A stretch of DNA of 64,000 nucleotides from Schizochytrium sp. CCTCC M209059 (lineage: Eukaryota > Sar > Bigyra > Thraustochytrida > Thraustochytriidae), in assembly GCA_000818945.1 (NCBI GenBank), contig KN805408.1, positions 271,684-335,683 of the forward strand. The letters are read 5' to 3'. Below, piece after piece: positions 30,384-40,700 of this stretch (position 1 is the first letter of the stretch; each line of letters opens with the position of its first letter). The notes beneath the pieces were generated by a model that was not told the DNA's origin, made no database searches, and was given only the letters and a program-made list of their open reading frames with translations. The position numbers and the translations under genes were made by a program.

Positions 30384-31658
30384 TCGCGGTCTCACTGCTC
30401 ATTGTAAAATATAAATAAATAAAGGCTGCAAAGAACACGCCTCTTTCAGAAGAGATATGATAGATCGAGCAAATCTCAAGCAAGAATGAATTTCCGGTGG
30501 CACACGTACAACTAAATTTTTGTCTTGTGTCTCCAAGGACCTACGTCACATTTGACTCGGAATCACTGACATCAGATGACTCACGCTCGGATGGCTCGGA
30601 TTTTGTCATGATTAACGGACAAGATGTCCTGGTTGTTTCTCTCACTGTCAGTTCATCTTTAATTAGACACCAAGCCCAAAGCCCGGAAAAACCTTAGAGC
30701 TTGGACGGTTTCAAATGAGGACTGTCTGCACCTCTCCCCTCCCTATGAATCCCCACGTCTTGCGATGGTTTGAAGTCTTCGAATTTTTTTTCGGGCTTCT
30801 CTCCTTCTCTGCTTCCCGGTAGGCTGATTCGGCCCCAAAAAAGCCGGATCAGACAACGTGTTTCGAGGAAGTATAATGACAAAGTTATATACTCTGTGGG
30901 GCTAAAAACCTCGCGGCCTGAAGTGCTGTTTGATCTGGAGAAAAATAATGCTTGTCTCGCCACGAATGGAGCCGCTTTTTACATACCGAAGTGTCCGAAC
31001 TTTGTGTACGCCAGAAAAGAGAAGGGGGCTGTCTTGCTTGGCGGAGGTGGTCACTTGAACGCCCACCATATTCATGTCTTTTCTGAATGTTCCAAAGGAG
31101 TGCTCAGTCTTTGTTTGAATAGCACAGGAATAAAGCTTCCGCGCCATGCTTCCGCTCCGCTTCTGCTGACGAATACGATCAATTTACTGCCTTTTTCTCA
31201 AAAGATGAACTGAGTGATATAGCGAAAGCGTGGGCACCACGGATCATGAGTAAGGGAACTCGACCAGCAATACACTTCATGGCACTGACTTGATGTTAAA
31301 GTTTTATGTCTGTCTTAAGCTTATTCGCCATAAGAAGAGAAAGATTCTCGTGTTTTGATTGTTCATCCTATGTCGGACAACTTTGTCATTGATTAGTCTT
31401 CGCTTCGTGACTATACCATGAATAAATCAGAGTGAAAGATTGCACAACAAAAGGGTAAAATTTATGCACATTAAGCGAGCGAAAGACGGGATATGGGCAG
31501 GAAAAGGTCATAAGTGATGACCAAGCCTGCGCTCGATTGCAATTCTACCAGAAAAAAGAAAGAAAGAAAGAAAGAAGTAAAGCAGGACCAATGTCGCCTC
31601 AGCACACACAAAACAAGAGACACACGGATATGGGGTAGAAAGGCCCTTCTATGTCGTT
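30384..31658. other. Convergent intergenic region, 1.3 kb
   Basis: This lies between the 3' ends of VPS34 (+) and myosin (-). It is AT-richer than the genes and holds a short (AAAG)n run at about 31552-31577. An open frame of 147 codons at 30770-31213 (+) has no recognisable domain and poor codon bias, so I do not call it a gene. Confidence 0.5.
30414..30423 (+). terminator. Overlapping AATAAA polyadenylation signals after VPS34
   Basis: Two overlapping AATAAA hexamers (30414-30419 and 30418-30423) lie 31-40 bp after the VPS34 stop codon. The distance is short but the motif is exact. Confidence 0.6.
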
Positions 31659-34600
31659 TTACGCGCGCGCAGGCATGACGGAGTACCGCGAGCGGTCCTT
31701 GTTCGACTCAAAGGCGTTGATGGCCGAGGACATGCTGCTCGGCGCACTCGCGGTAGCAGAACCATACTTGGTGGTGTGGAAGGCAGAGACAAACTTTTGC
31801 GAGTTCTCGGACTTGCGCGTCTGTGCAAGTACATAAAGCTCAAAATCCTCGGAAGGAATGAACCTGGACAGACAGATGCCCAAAAGGCCATAGAGGCGCT
31901 GCTCGGATTCTGGGTGCGGGTTCGCCTGAAGCTGCTTGATGATCTGCGCGTAGATCTCATCGCGAATCTCGGGCATGTCAATGCCAATCTGGACAACGCT
32001 GGAGCCAGCACCATCCGGGTCCTTGTTCTTCTTGTCGTGGGCAAAGCTGAGAATGAGGCCAAAGACTTCCTTGGCCTTCTTGATCATCAATTTGTCATCC
32101 ATGACGGTGAGCGAGCTGACAATGCCAGACTTTTGCCAGACAAGCATGGAGTCGGCAGCCTTGGCCTTGCCAAACATCTTCTTGGAAGCATACTCAGTGG
32201 GATCGCGGAGGTCGCGATACTGGTCAAGCTCGTACTTGCTGAGGTTATTGTCAAGATGCTTCTCCTGGAGCTTGATGGACATGTAGACGACTTGCTGACG
32301 CGCCAAGTCAAAGAGCTCGATCTGGCGGTCCGTTCGCGGGATATCGAGCAGCTTGGCGGCACGGGCCACGGCGTCTGAGAGCTCCTTGAACTGCTTCTCC
32401 GAAGGCTTTTCGACTTGGGTGAGACGCTCAAAAGTGCTCTCGAGATCCTTCCACTTTTGCAAATCTTCGCGGAGAGTAACGGCCTCGGGAAGGTTGACGG
32501 GCTTAGAAGAAAAGACACGAGCAAGCGGACCAATGGTGGGCTCCACGGCCTTGATGGCATCGTCGAGGGCGTCAATGTCGTTGCGAAGGTCGAGGGCCTC
32601 CTGAAGCACGTGCGTGGCTTCTTCGAGACGGCGATGGAACTCGCGCGCGATGCCGCCGCGAATGACACTCTGGCAAATGGGCACGATGGACTCGAGCGCG
32701 AGGTTGCGCAAGAGGGTCAAGAGCTTGTGCACAGGCGCCTTGTAAAGCACAAGAGTGCGGCCGAACTGCACGTCCTCAAAGGTGTGCGGGCTGGAGGCGA
32801 TGATTTCCTCGCAGACGGCACGGTCGTCGCGGCCGCGGTACACGTGGCCCTGGTTGATGCAGGAGTAGCGGCAGCGGAACTGGCGAAAGCTGAGGCGGAA
32901 GGGGTAGCCCTGCTTGCGAATGGCCACAGCCTCAAAGACGCCAGAATAACGGAGCTGCTCGACGACGAGAGGGGTCTCGAAGCGATCCGGGCTCTGCTCG
33001 TTGTTGGGCTTTACGCAGCGAATGTAGCGGCTCTCGGTCTCGTACAGAACGTCCATGAGCTCGTTGAGCTGCTTGCGGAACTTGTAGCTGACACTCTTGA
33101 TCTGCTGGCGGCCAAGGTTCGGGAAGAGACCGGCGAGACGAGGCTCCGAGGAGGCCTGGCAGCACGCGTACATGTCAGCGTAGAGAGTGTCAATGTTCTT
33201 TTGCATCATGAGCTCCGCATCGTACTTGACAACACCAGCGTAGTGCACGACCTCAAAGGAGAGATCCTTGTTGAGGCGACGGTGCGGGTCAACCTGGAAC
33301 TTGGGGTTGCGTTGGTGCTGAGTCTCCATCTTGTTCATGAGCTTCTCGTTCGAGCCCTCGGGCACAAGGGTTTCCTCGTCGAGCATGAGGAGGATGCCCA
33401 CGGGCTTTTGCTCAATGAGATCGAGAACGACCTGGTTATCAATGAACTCAATGTGCTTGAACGTGATGCCCTCTGCGGCGTAGAGGGACTCCTCCTCCTT
33501 GAAGGTGGTGCGGTTGAAGAACTGTTGCAGCTTTTCGTTGCAGTAGTTGATACAGAGCTGCTCGAACGAGTTGTTTTCAAAGATCTCGAAACCGAAGATA
33601 TCGAGGATGCCGATGAACTTGCCAGTGCGGCCCTCGAGGCTCTCGTTGATGCGGGACACGAGGTAGTCAAAGAGGCGCGAGTAGATGCCCTTGGCCAGCG
33701 AGTCGCAAGAGTCGCGCGCCGTGGTCGGGTCGAGAGGAATGACGCTCTTCTCACCGCGCACCGAAATGGAGCGGAAGGTGAGGACATGGTCGAGCTCGTC
33801 GGGGTCGACGCCAAGAAGATCGGCGGCGCGTTTGACGGGGCCAGAGTTCTTGATGGTGCTGCCCTGGACGGAGCCGGCCTGCGTCTTGGGCGAGAACTCG
33901 ACGTTACCGAGAAGAAGGACAGCCACGGTAGTGGCCATGATCCACTCTTGCTCATCCTGGCCAAATTCGAGCTCTTCAAAGGCAGCGAGAACCTCCTGAA
34001 GGTCGCCCTTGTCGTCGACGTCGTTCGCCTTGATGACGCCAGACTTGTTCAAGTACTGGTACGAGGAGGCATCTTCGAGGTTGAAGCGGCTGCAAATATC
34101 CCGATCGCCCGTCATCTGGTAAAAGATGTGAAAGTTGCGCTCGCCACGCTGCTGGTAGACGACGCGCGAACGCTCGAGCAGGTAGTTTTGGATGCTCGCG
34201 CCGCAAATGCCGCCAGTGGCGCCATCAAAGTAGACCTCGATCCACTTGCCGAAGCGCGAGGAGTTGTTGTTGCGGATGGTCTTGGCGTTACCAAAGGCTT
34301 CGAGCACGGGGTTGGCGCTGAGGATCTTGCCTTCGACGTGGGACTCGGAGCCGGCAACATCTGCGAGCCAGCTGAGGCAGTGCTTGGTGGCGACGGTCTT
34401 GCCTGCGCCGGACTCACCGCTGATGAGAATACTCTGGTTCTGCGCGTCGCGCAGGAGTGCGTTGTAGCTGTTGGCGGCGATGCCAAAAACATGAGGCGGG
34501 AGCTTCTTGTTGGGCGGAGGGCGCTCATAGTCCCTGACCTGGTTCGGGGTGTAGAGGCCCTTGATGTCCTTGTAAGGGTTGACGGCGACCAGCACGCTAT

Positions 34601-35069
34601 GAGCGGCGCCGACCCAGGTATAGATCTGGCTCTTGTTCTCGTACAGTTCACGCAGGGTGTACGAGATGATGCCCTCGTTGACGCCGTCTGCGGCCACGAG
34701 GTCGTCCTCGAGGTGCTTGAGCACGGAGCGGTGCAGCGGCCAGAGAGGCACCTTTTGCTCGCGGCCGTTCGTCTCGGGGCCGTTCATGACGCGGCTCTTG
34801 GGGATCTTGATGTTCTTGCCGGCCTCGGTGACCATTTGCACGGTCCCTGCGGCGTCCTCGCTGACAATGCGTGCGGGCTGCCAGAGCAGAGTCGGGTGCG
34901 GGGCCCAGGCCCAGTCGCCCTTGTTGGCCTCGATTTCATCGCGGGTCAGGAGCGCCTCGGGTTTCTCCCAGGTGATCTCGTTCGACGCCTCGCGGTAGTA
35001 GTACTCCTCGCCCTCCAGCGTCACCTTGGTCTCCCACCCGTCCGCCGTCTTCTTGCCGCCGCGACCCAT
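31659..35069 (-). CDS. Unconventional myosin with N-terminal WW domain and C-terminal MyTH4-like domain
   Basis: Actin-based motor of 1136 residues from an ATG at 35069. An N-terminal WW domain (about residues 11-37, WE...YYYREASNEITWEKP) would bind Pro-rich partners. An SH3-like segment precedes the motor (about 115-790) with P-loop GESGAGKT at 218, switch 1 NNNSSRFGKW, switch 2 DIFGFE and the actin-binding region VSYKFRKQLNELMDVL. One degenerate IQ motif (CQSVIRGGIAREFHRR) follows the converter, then a helical neck (about 820-960) and a MyTH4-like domain (about 960-1095, containing MPEIRDEIYAQIIKQLQANP and RLYGLLGICLSRFIPS). No FERM domain follows; the protein ends in a Ser-rich tail. WW and MyTH4 are found with myosin in several protist lineages, by memory including stramenopiles. 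Cargo unknown. Single exon. Confidence 0.95.
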   Translation of the reverse strand: MGRGGKKTADGWETKVTLEGEEYYYREASNEITWEKPEALLTRDEIEANKGDWAWAPHPTLLWQPARIVSEDAAGTVQMVTEAGKNIKIPKSRVMNGPETNGREQKVPLWPLHRSVLKHLEDDLVAADGVNEGIISYTLRELYENKSQIYTWVGAAHSVLVAVNPYKDIKGLYTPNQVRDYERPPPNKKLPPHVFGIAANSYNALLRDAQNQSILISGESGAGKTVATKHCLSWLADVAGSESHVEGKILSANPVLEAFGNAKTIRNNNSSRFGKWIEVYFDGATGGICGASIQNYLLERSRVVYQQRGERNFHIFYQMTGDRDICSRFNLEDASSYQYLNKSGVIKANDVDDKGDLQEVLAAFEELEFGQDEQEWIMATTVAVLLLGNVEFSPKTQAGSVQGSTIKNSGPVKRAADLLGVDPDELDHVLTFRSISVRGEKSVIPLDPTTARDSCDSLAKGIYSRLFDYLVSRINESLEGRTGKFIGILDIFGFEIFENNSFEQLCINYCNEKLQQFFNRTTFKEEESLYAAEGITFKHIEFIDNQVVLDLIEQKPVGILLMLDEETLVPEGSNEKLMNKMETQHQRNPKFQVDPHRRLNKDLSFEVVHYAGVVKYDAELMMQKNIDTLYADMYACCQASSEPRLAGLFPNLGRQQIKSVSYKFRKQLNELMDVLYETESRYIRCVKPNNEQSPDRFETPLVVEQLRYSGVFEAVAIRKQGYPFRLSFRQFRCRYSCINQGHVYRGRDDRAVCEEIIASSPHTFEDVQFGRTLVLYKAPVHKLLTLLRNLALESIVPICQSVIRGGIAREFHRRLEEATHVLQEALDLRNDIDALDDAIKAVEPTIGPLARVFSSKPVNLPEAVTLREDLQKWKDLESTFERLTQVEKPSEKQFKELSDAVARAAKLLDIPRTDRQIELFDLARQQVVYMSIKLQEKHLDNNLSKYELDQYRDLRDPTEYASKKMFGKAKAADSMLVWQKSGIVSSLTVMDDKLMIKKAKEVFGLILSFAHDKKNKDPDGAGSSVVQIGIDMPEIRDEIYAQIIKQLQANPHPESEQRLYGLLGICLSRFIPSEDFELYVLAQTRKSENSQKFVSAFHTTKYGSATASAPSSMSSAINAFESNKDRSRYSVMPARA

Positions 35070-35964
35070 CTTGTCCCTCGCTCGCTGTCTGTCAGCAGCA
35101 GCAGCAGCAGCAGTACTCGAGCAGGCTCGCAGCGCGTGCCGTCCTCGTCCACTTTTTCAAAACAAAAAAAGGACCCGATCGATCTGCCGGGCCTCGGCTC
35201 GCTCCGCGCGCGCGAGCTCGCCGCCGCGCCGCGCCTGCCTCGGCTCCCTCCGCCTTGCCTCCGCCGCGCGTCACGTCCGCTGCGCTCTCCGCGTCGCTCG
35301 CGTCGTCCGCGCCGAGACGGACGATCGGCGCTGGCTCGTCCGCGGCTGGATTCTCCTTTCCTGGTTTGCTTTCTCTCGCGCGCGCTCTTTTCATCGCGCC
35401 CCCGCTCCCTTGGAATTCAAACCCTGCTTCCTTTTTCGAATTCCCAACTGCACATTCAAATGCGCAAGTGCGCAAACGCCCAATTGCAAGTGCTTCAATT
35501 CCCAGATGCAAATGCAAACTTTGCACATCCGGCATCCCCTCCCTCCCTCCCTCCCTCTCTCCCTCTCGGCCCCACTGCCGGCGGGAGAACTGGGCTCCAA
35601 AGTGGAGAATACGCTATTACCCCGGTTTGTTTGCGTTGCCGAGGAAGGGGAGGAAGGGAGGAACAAGAGGGGAAAAGGAAAAAAGGGAAGGAAGCTAGGA
35701 AGTTGAGCGAGTTGGAGAGCCGAGCCGAGCTCGTGCAGCGTTGATCGAGGACGGAGAGCAAGTCGGCTTGCGGCCGGAGGTGGCTGGCCAATTGGCCGGC
35801 TGGCCGGCTGTGGCGGCGGCCTGCGTCTTCGACGCTCGCCGCTTGTCTGGACCAAGGGTTGCTCGCAGTACACGCAGCTGGGCAATCCGGGTGGATGGCC
35901 GGGTCACGTAGACGATCGATCAGGGGATGGATTCTTTTCATTTCTTTTCCTTCCTTTTTCTTTT

Positions 35965-36003
<39 letters not shown>
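35965..36003. repeat. (TTTC)n microsatellite
   Basis: About ten TTTC units, continuous with a T/C-rich stretch on its left. The same tetranucleotide forms the window's right end. Confidence 0.9.
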
Positions 36004-36609
36004 CATTTTTTAAAAGAATTTCGTGTTTTCTGCCCGACCTCTATACTCCATTTGCAAACAAGCATGATCGACTGTACACCTGCGCATTCCGCACTTGTGC
36101 GCCGTTCCCCCGCAGCGCCTTTTTCTTTTCTTTTACCTACCTCCGCTCCGACGGCCCTAGCCGCGCCCTAGGCCCTCCTACCCCGCCTCGAACCGGAAGC
36201 CGCCGTGTGCACGCGCGCGGCGGCGCGCATCTACAAGTCTACGCTGCGCCGCTGCTTCGCCCGTAGCCGCCTCGGCATCCCTCGCTCGCAGTTCCTGATG
36301 ACCGCGGCACGTGCACGCGCGCCTCCCTCCCTGCTCCTCCTCCTTCCTTCCTCCCTCCCTCCGCCCTCCCTCGGCCGACCGATCCTCCGCGAGGCCCGCC
36401 CGGGGCTCCCTCGCGCGCCCTCGCCCCGCCTCCTCTCCTCGCCTCTCCTCTCCCCCGCGCCACCGGCAGGCGCCGACCGCCCGCCCGGGGGCGGCCTTTG
36501 CGCGCTCTCTCCTTCTCCGCCATTTTTTCATCCATCATCCATCATCCATCCATCCATCCATCCCGCGCCCATCGCGCCCGCAACAAAGACGCGGCCTTCG
36601 CCCGCCGCC

Positions 36610-36961
36610 CCGCCGCAGCTCCCCCGCTCGCGGCGGGCCCGCGGGCCGNNNNNNNNNNNNNNNNNNNNNNNNNNNNNNNNNNNNNNNNNNNNNNNNNNNN
36701 NNNNNNNNNNNNNNNNNNNNNNNNNNNNNNNNNNNNNNNNNNNNNNNNNNNNNNNNNNNNNNNNNNNNNNNNNNNNNNNNNNNNNNNNNNNNNNNNNNNN
36801 NNNNNNNNNNNNNNNNNNNNNNNNNNNNNNNNNNNNNNNNNNNNNNNNNNNNNNNNNNNNNNNNNNNNNNNNNNNNNNNNNNNNNNNNNNNNNNNNNNNN
36901 NNNNNNNNNNNCCCCCCCCCCCCCGCCGCAGCCCCCCCGCTCGCGGCGGGCCCGCGGGCCG
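36610..36961. repeat. 39-bp GC-rich repeat flanking the gap
   Basis: Copies at 36610-36648 and 36923-36961 differ at one base (T versus C). Each contains the self-complementary core GCGGGCCCGC and can fold on itself, which may explain failure of sequencing in between. Confidence 0.85.
36649..36911. other. Assembly gap (263 N)
   Basis: Unsequenced stretch. The 39 bases before it (36610-36648) and the 39 bases starting 12 bp after it (36923-36961) are the same sequence with one difference, so the gap probably spans a GC-rich tandem repeat whose true length is unknown. Confidence 0.95.
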
Positions 36962-37761
36962 CGCGGAGATCCGGGCGCGCGCCTCAGGCCCGGCGCCGGG
37001 CTTGGCTCCGCGCGGACCGTTTAGCGATCGCGCTCTCTCCGGGCCTCGCGACCGGCGATCGATCGACCAACCGAGTCCACCAACGGGTCGATGCCGCAGC
37101 CCATCGCGGCGCGCGCTCGCAACGAGCCCGCGGCGCGGCCTCGAGCCCGGCAGGCGCAGGCCGGCACGAAGAGTCTCGGCGCGTCGTGGGACGCGGAGCC
37201 GCGCAGACGAGCTGAGATGTGTGAGACGTTCGGTCGATCGAAAGGGTCGATCGATATCGCGCGCGTGCTCGCTCGCCGCTGGCTGCTCCAAGCTAGGGAA
37301 AAGAACGTACGTACGTGTGTGTGTGTGTTGTAGATGGTCGCACGCGCGCACGCACGCACGCACGCACGCCCGCGTGCGTGCGACCAGGGCGCGCGCCCAG
37401 TTTGCGATCGCTGGCCGGCCCGCACAGTGGCAGATGATCGCGAGCTGGTAGAAATGAATGTACGAGCAAGGCGTCGCGCAACTAACTCGTACGACCGGCA
37501 TGCAACCTGACTGACATGAAGGCACAGCAGCAGCAGCAGCAGCAGCAGCTGTGTAGCTGCAGCCATCATGGCCAGCTAGCTAGCTAGCTAGCTGCCTGGC
37601 GGCTGTCAGCTGCAGCCAGCTGCAGCTAGCGAGCTCCAGCGACTGCGATGCGAGCTGCACAGATTGAGAATTTCTTGGTGACGGACGGTATGCGTGGTTT
37701 AGTGTTCACTACTACTAGGCCTACTACTAGGCTAGTTCTACTACGAGGAGGCCTAGGCATC

Positions 37762-40700
37762 CTAGGGAAGCAAGGGAGCGGCGGCAGCAGGACCCGCGGC
37801 GGCGGCGTCATCGCGACTCTCGACAGCTTCCACGAGAGCATCGCTGACCTGCCGCGAGCGGCGTCGCGAGAAGCTACGCGTGAGTGACGAAAAGGACACC
37901 CGGGAGAAACGACGCGAGAGGGACGCGTCTTCGTCTCCGTCTCCGTCTTCTTCATCATCATCTTCTTCTTCATATTCGTCGTCGTGGATGTCGTCGTCCT
38001 TGCTAACATCATCGATATCCTTGTCGTGGTGCTGCGGCAGGCGAGATTTGTCATTATCCTTTTCCGCATCGCCGCCTGTCAAAGCAGAGGGCTTGCCCTC
38101 GCTGATACTCTCCGCGTCTTCAATCGTGCTCACGCTTTTCGCACTGTCAAGTATGCTCGAGGAGTCGGCCGATACATCTTCTTGGTGCTTGCGCCGTCGG
38201 CGCGACTTCTTGGCCGAGGCCGCCACATCCTTCAAGATGTGTGTCGAGAACGGATGCGTGCAGATCTTGCAAATGCGCTCGTTCAAGAGGAGAGGCTCAA
38301 AGCTCGTACACATGTCACAGGCCTCGCATGCGCCGCGCAGCCCGCGCTCAGTGCTCGAGGCTCGACGCGCCGTCGCATCTGCCTCCTGCTCCTCTGCGGA
38401 CTTTGCAGCAAGAGCCTCGGCGGCCTCGTCGTCTTCAGCCTTCTTGAACGCCTGCATCTGACGCAGCAGATAGTCGGTCTTGCCCATGTCTGCCTCGTGC
38501 AAGGTCATATTGAATCGCTCCAAAGCGATACCGCGACCCAACAGCTTGCCCGACGAACGCGAAAAGAACCCCTTAACCGTATCCAGCGTGTACAGCAGCG
38601 AAGCCATGGCAGAATCAATCTTAGGCTTGATGATCTGCCAATTCAAGGGTGGCGGCGAGGTGTCGAGCAAAATCTGGCCCATCGACTCCAGCCGCCGCAA
38701 ACGCCCGCCTGGCCCCGGCGGGTACTCAACGTCGGCCCACCGATGTCGCAGCACGCACATCTCGCACCGGATGCTGCCTCGATCCAGCGGGCACTTGCGA
38801 ACATGCTCCCCGAAGCGGATCTCATCATATGCCCGAAAGTAAGACGGAAACTGCCGCAGAACAAAGGCGTTGGCTGGGTCGGCGCGGACGGCACGCGTAT
38901 AGGCATTCTCGAGATCGGCCTCTGATACCGAAGGCTTGCAAACCACAAACATGGCCTCTTTGCTCACTTGCACTGAGTCGACGCGAGAAATCGGACGGAT
39001 CAAGCCCGGCGTGCCGTGGACCTCCAATTCGGCAAAGTGAAGATAATTCGTCGCCTCGAGCTGAATGCGCACGTACCGTGCAGACGTGTTCGGGGGCAGT
39101 CTCCAGGTTGACCGACGCGCGTTCTTGACCAACTTCTTTTTGGCCGAACACTGCCCGTAAGCATTAACCAATTGGCCGTCAAAGGGTGTAATTCCGACCA
39201 GGATCCAGCACGGAAAAAGGCGCTTTGTAAAGTGGTCATGCGGTGCCGACACGTCCATCGGTTTGTCCTCACGGTTCCATAGCACAATCTTTTCAAGCAT
39301 GCAAATGCGACCCAAATCAACCTCCCAAAAAGGCTGCGCATCCATTTGCGTATGCATGCACTGGGACTCACCCATGCCCGAAACGTCGCCATTTACTGCC
39401 GTCTTTGGTCCTCGTTTGTTATATACCGAACTCTGCCGCGCGCTTCTGTACAAGGCAAGATTTCGAGGTACGGTGTAGAGTGCACGCACAAGTCGCGGAC
39501 GGCGGACGAATTTGCGCTCAGCATCCTGACCAATGGCTCCGGACTTGTTGTCGCCCCACGTGTACAACTCGCCCTCGGTCGACACACATGCGCTTGCGCT
39601 GTATCCAGCAGAGACCTGCTTCATCGGAATGTCCATGAGCTCTCGCACAATATGGAAAGTGGGCCTTGCGCGACCGAGGGCCGCCACAGGCCCGGCCACA
39701 AAGACTCGACCTCCTACAACGTGTTTCACCTTGTTGATACCCTCGCCCTCGACGCGCTTTTGCGTTCGTGAGCACGCAATCGTGTGCGTGCAACCGCATG
39801 AGACCTGCCGAATGCGCTCACCGGCCACGGCCAAGGTCCTTGCCAAGGCTGGGACCTCCACGTTCTTGGGTAAGCGCTGTCCAAGCCCAAGTCGTCCGCC
39901 ATCTGCGCAGCCCCACATAAAGAGTCGCCCATCTTCCGTGACAGCCCCAGTGTGCGCGTTTCCACACGATATTTGCACCACGCGTACCTGGTCCGGCATC
40001 TGTAACCTCGTCGGATATGGGCAATAGAACTCCGAGTCCTTGGGCAGCGGTCCGAGACCGAGCTTGCCGTTGTTGCTTCCGCCCCAGACAAAAACATTAC
40101 CCTTGCGCGAGACCGCTGCCGAATGGGCAAATCCGCAGTCTACAGTCAAGAGCTCACAGCCTGCAAGCTGCTCCACAAGGGTCGGCGCAGATGCATCGTG
40201 CCGCGAGGCCGTTGCCTCTGCAGACACGGCAGCCGCTTGAACTGCCGAGACCACCGATCCAGACATGCCTCGCTTGGCGTTTGCCTCCACATCTCGCCGA
40301 GAACGCAACGCTGGACCTTGCCCTTGACCCAGGCGTCCAAACGCTCCATCGCCCCACGTGTACAGCTCCCCAGAGGCAGACGAGATCCCCGCCACGTGAA
40401 AAGCCCCCGCGGAAACCTGCGCGTAGCCGCTCGTGGACTCCGTGTAGCACACTGGCCGTCCTCCGCGCTCCGTCGTGATTGAAGGCCCGGGGAGCCTCTT
40501 TCGCGACGAGTTCAGCCTAGGACCGCGCAGATCACTCCGCCACTTTGCATAAATCTTCTCATGCTGCTCCTCTCGGATTTGGCGCACTTGAGAACGCTGC
40601 GAAGCCTTTTCTTCGCGCTGCGTCTTGTACATATCGAGCAGAGGTCTCCAGATCGAGCAAACTGTACTTTCGATGATGTCTGCTCGGGTCGTTAGTTTCT

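Larger units (their letters stand above)
35070..37761. other. Intergenic region, 2.7 kb, with repeats and an assembly gap
   Basis: It contains the myosin upstream region, (TTTC)n at about 35965-36003, a very GC-rich stretch with the N gap, CATC repeats (36535-36562), (GCAC)n near 37345-37370, (CAG)n at about 37527-37548, (AGCT)n near 37574-37592 with several CTGCAG palindromes, and CTACTACTAGG repeats near 37708-37740. The frames crossing the N run are artefacts. No gene is supported here. Confidence 0.6.

Noticed and set aside
30770..31213. 147-codon frame between VPS34 and myosin
   Set aside because: No domain, weak codon bias, and its position between two gene ends suggests untranslated or spacer DNA.
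32415..35744. A 1109-codon open frame on the plus strand antisense to the myosin gene
   Set aside because: It mirrors the myosin codons: high GC at third positions suppresses stops on the opposite strand. The protein is low in complexity and resembles nothing, whereas the myosin is certain.
36205..37525. Frames of 237-336 codons crossing the N gap
   Set aside because: The gap contributes unknown residues and the flanks are GC-rich repeats; no domain is visible.
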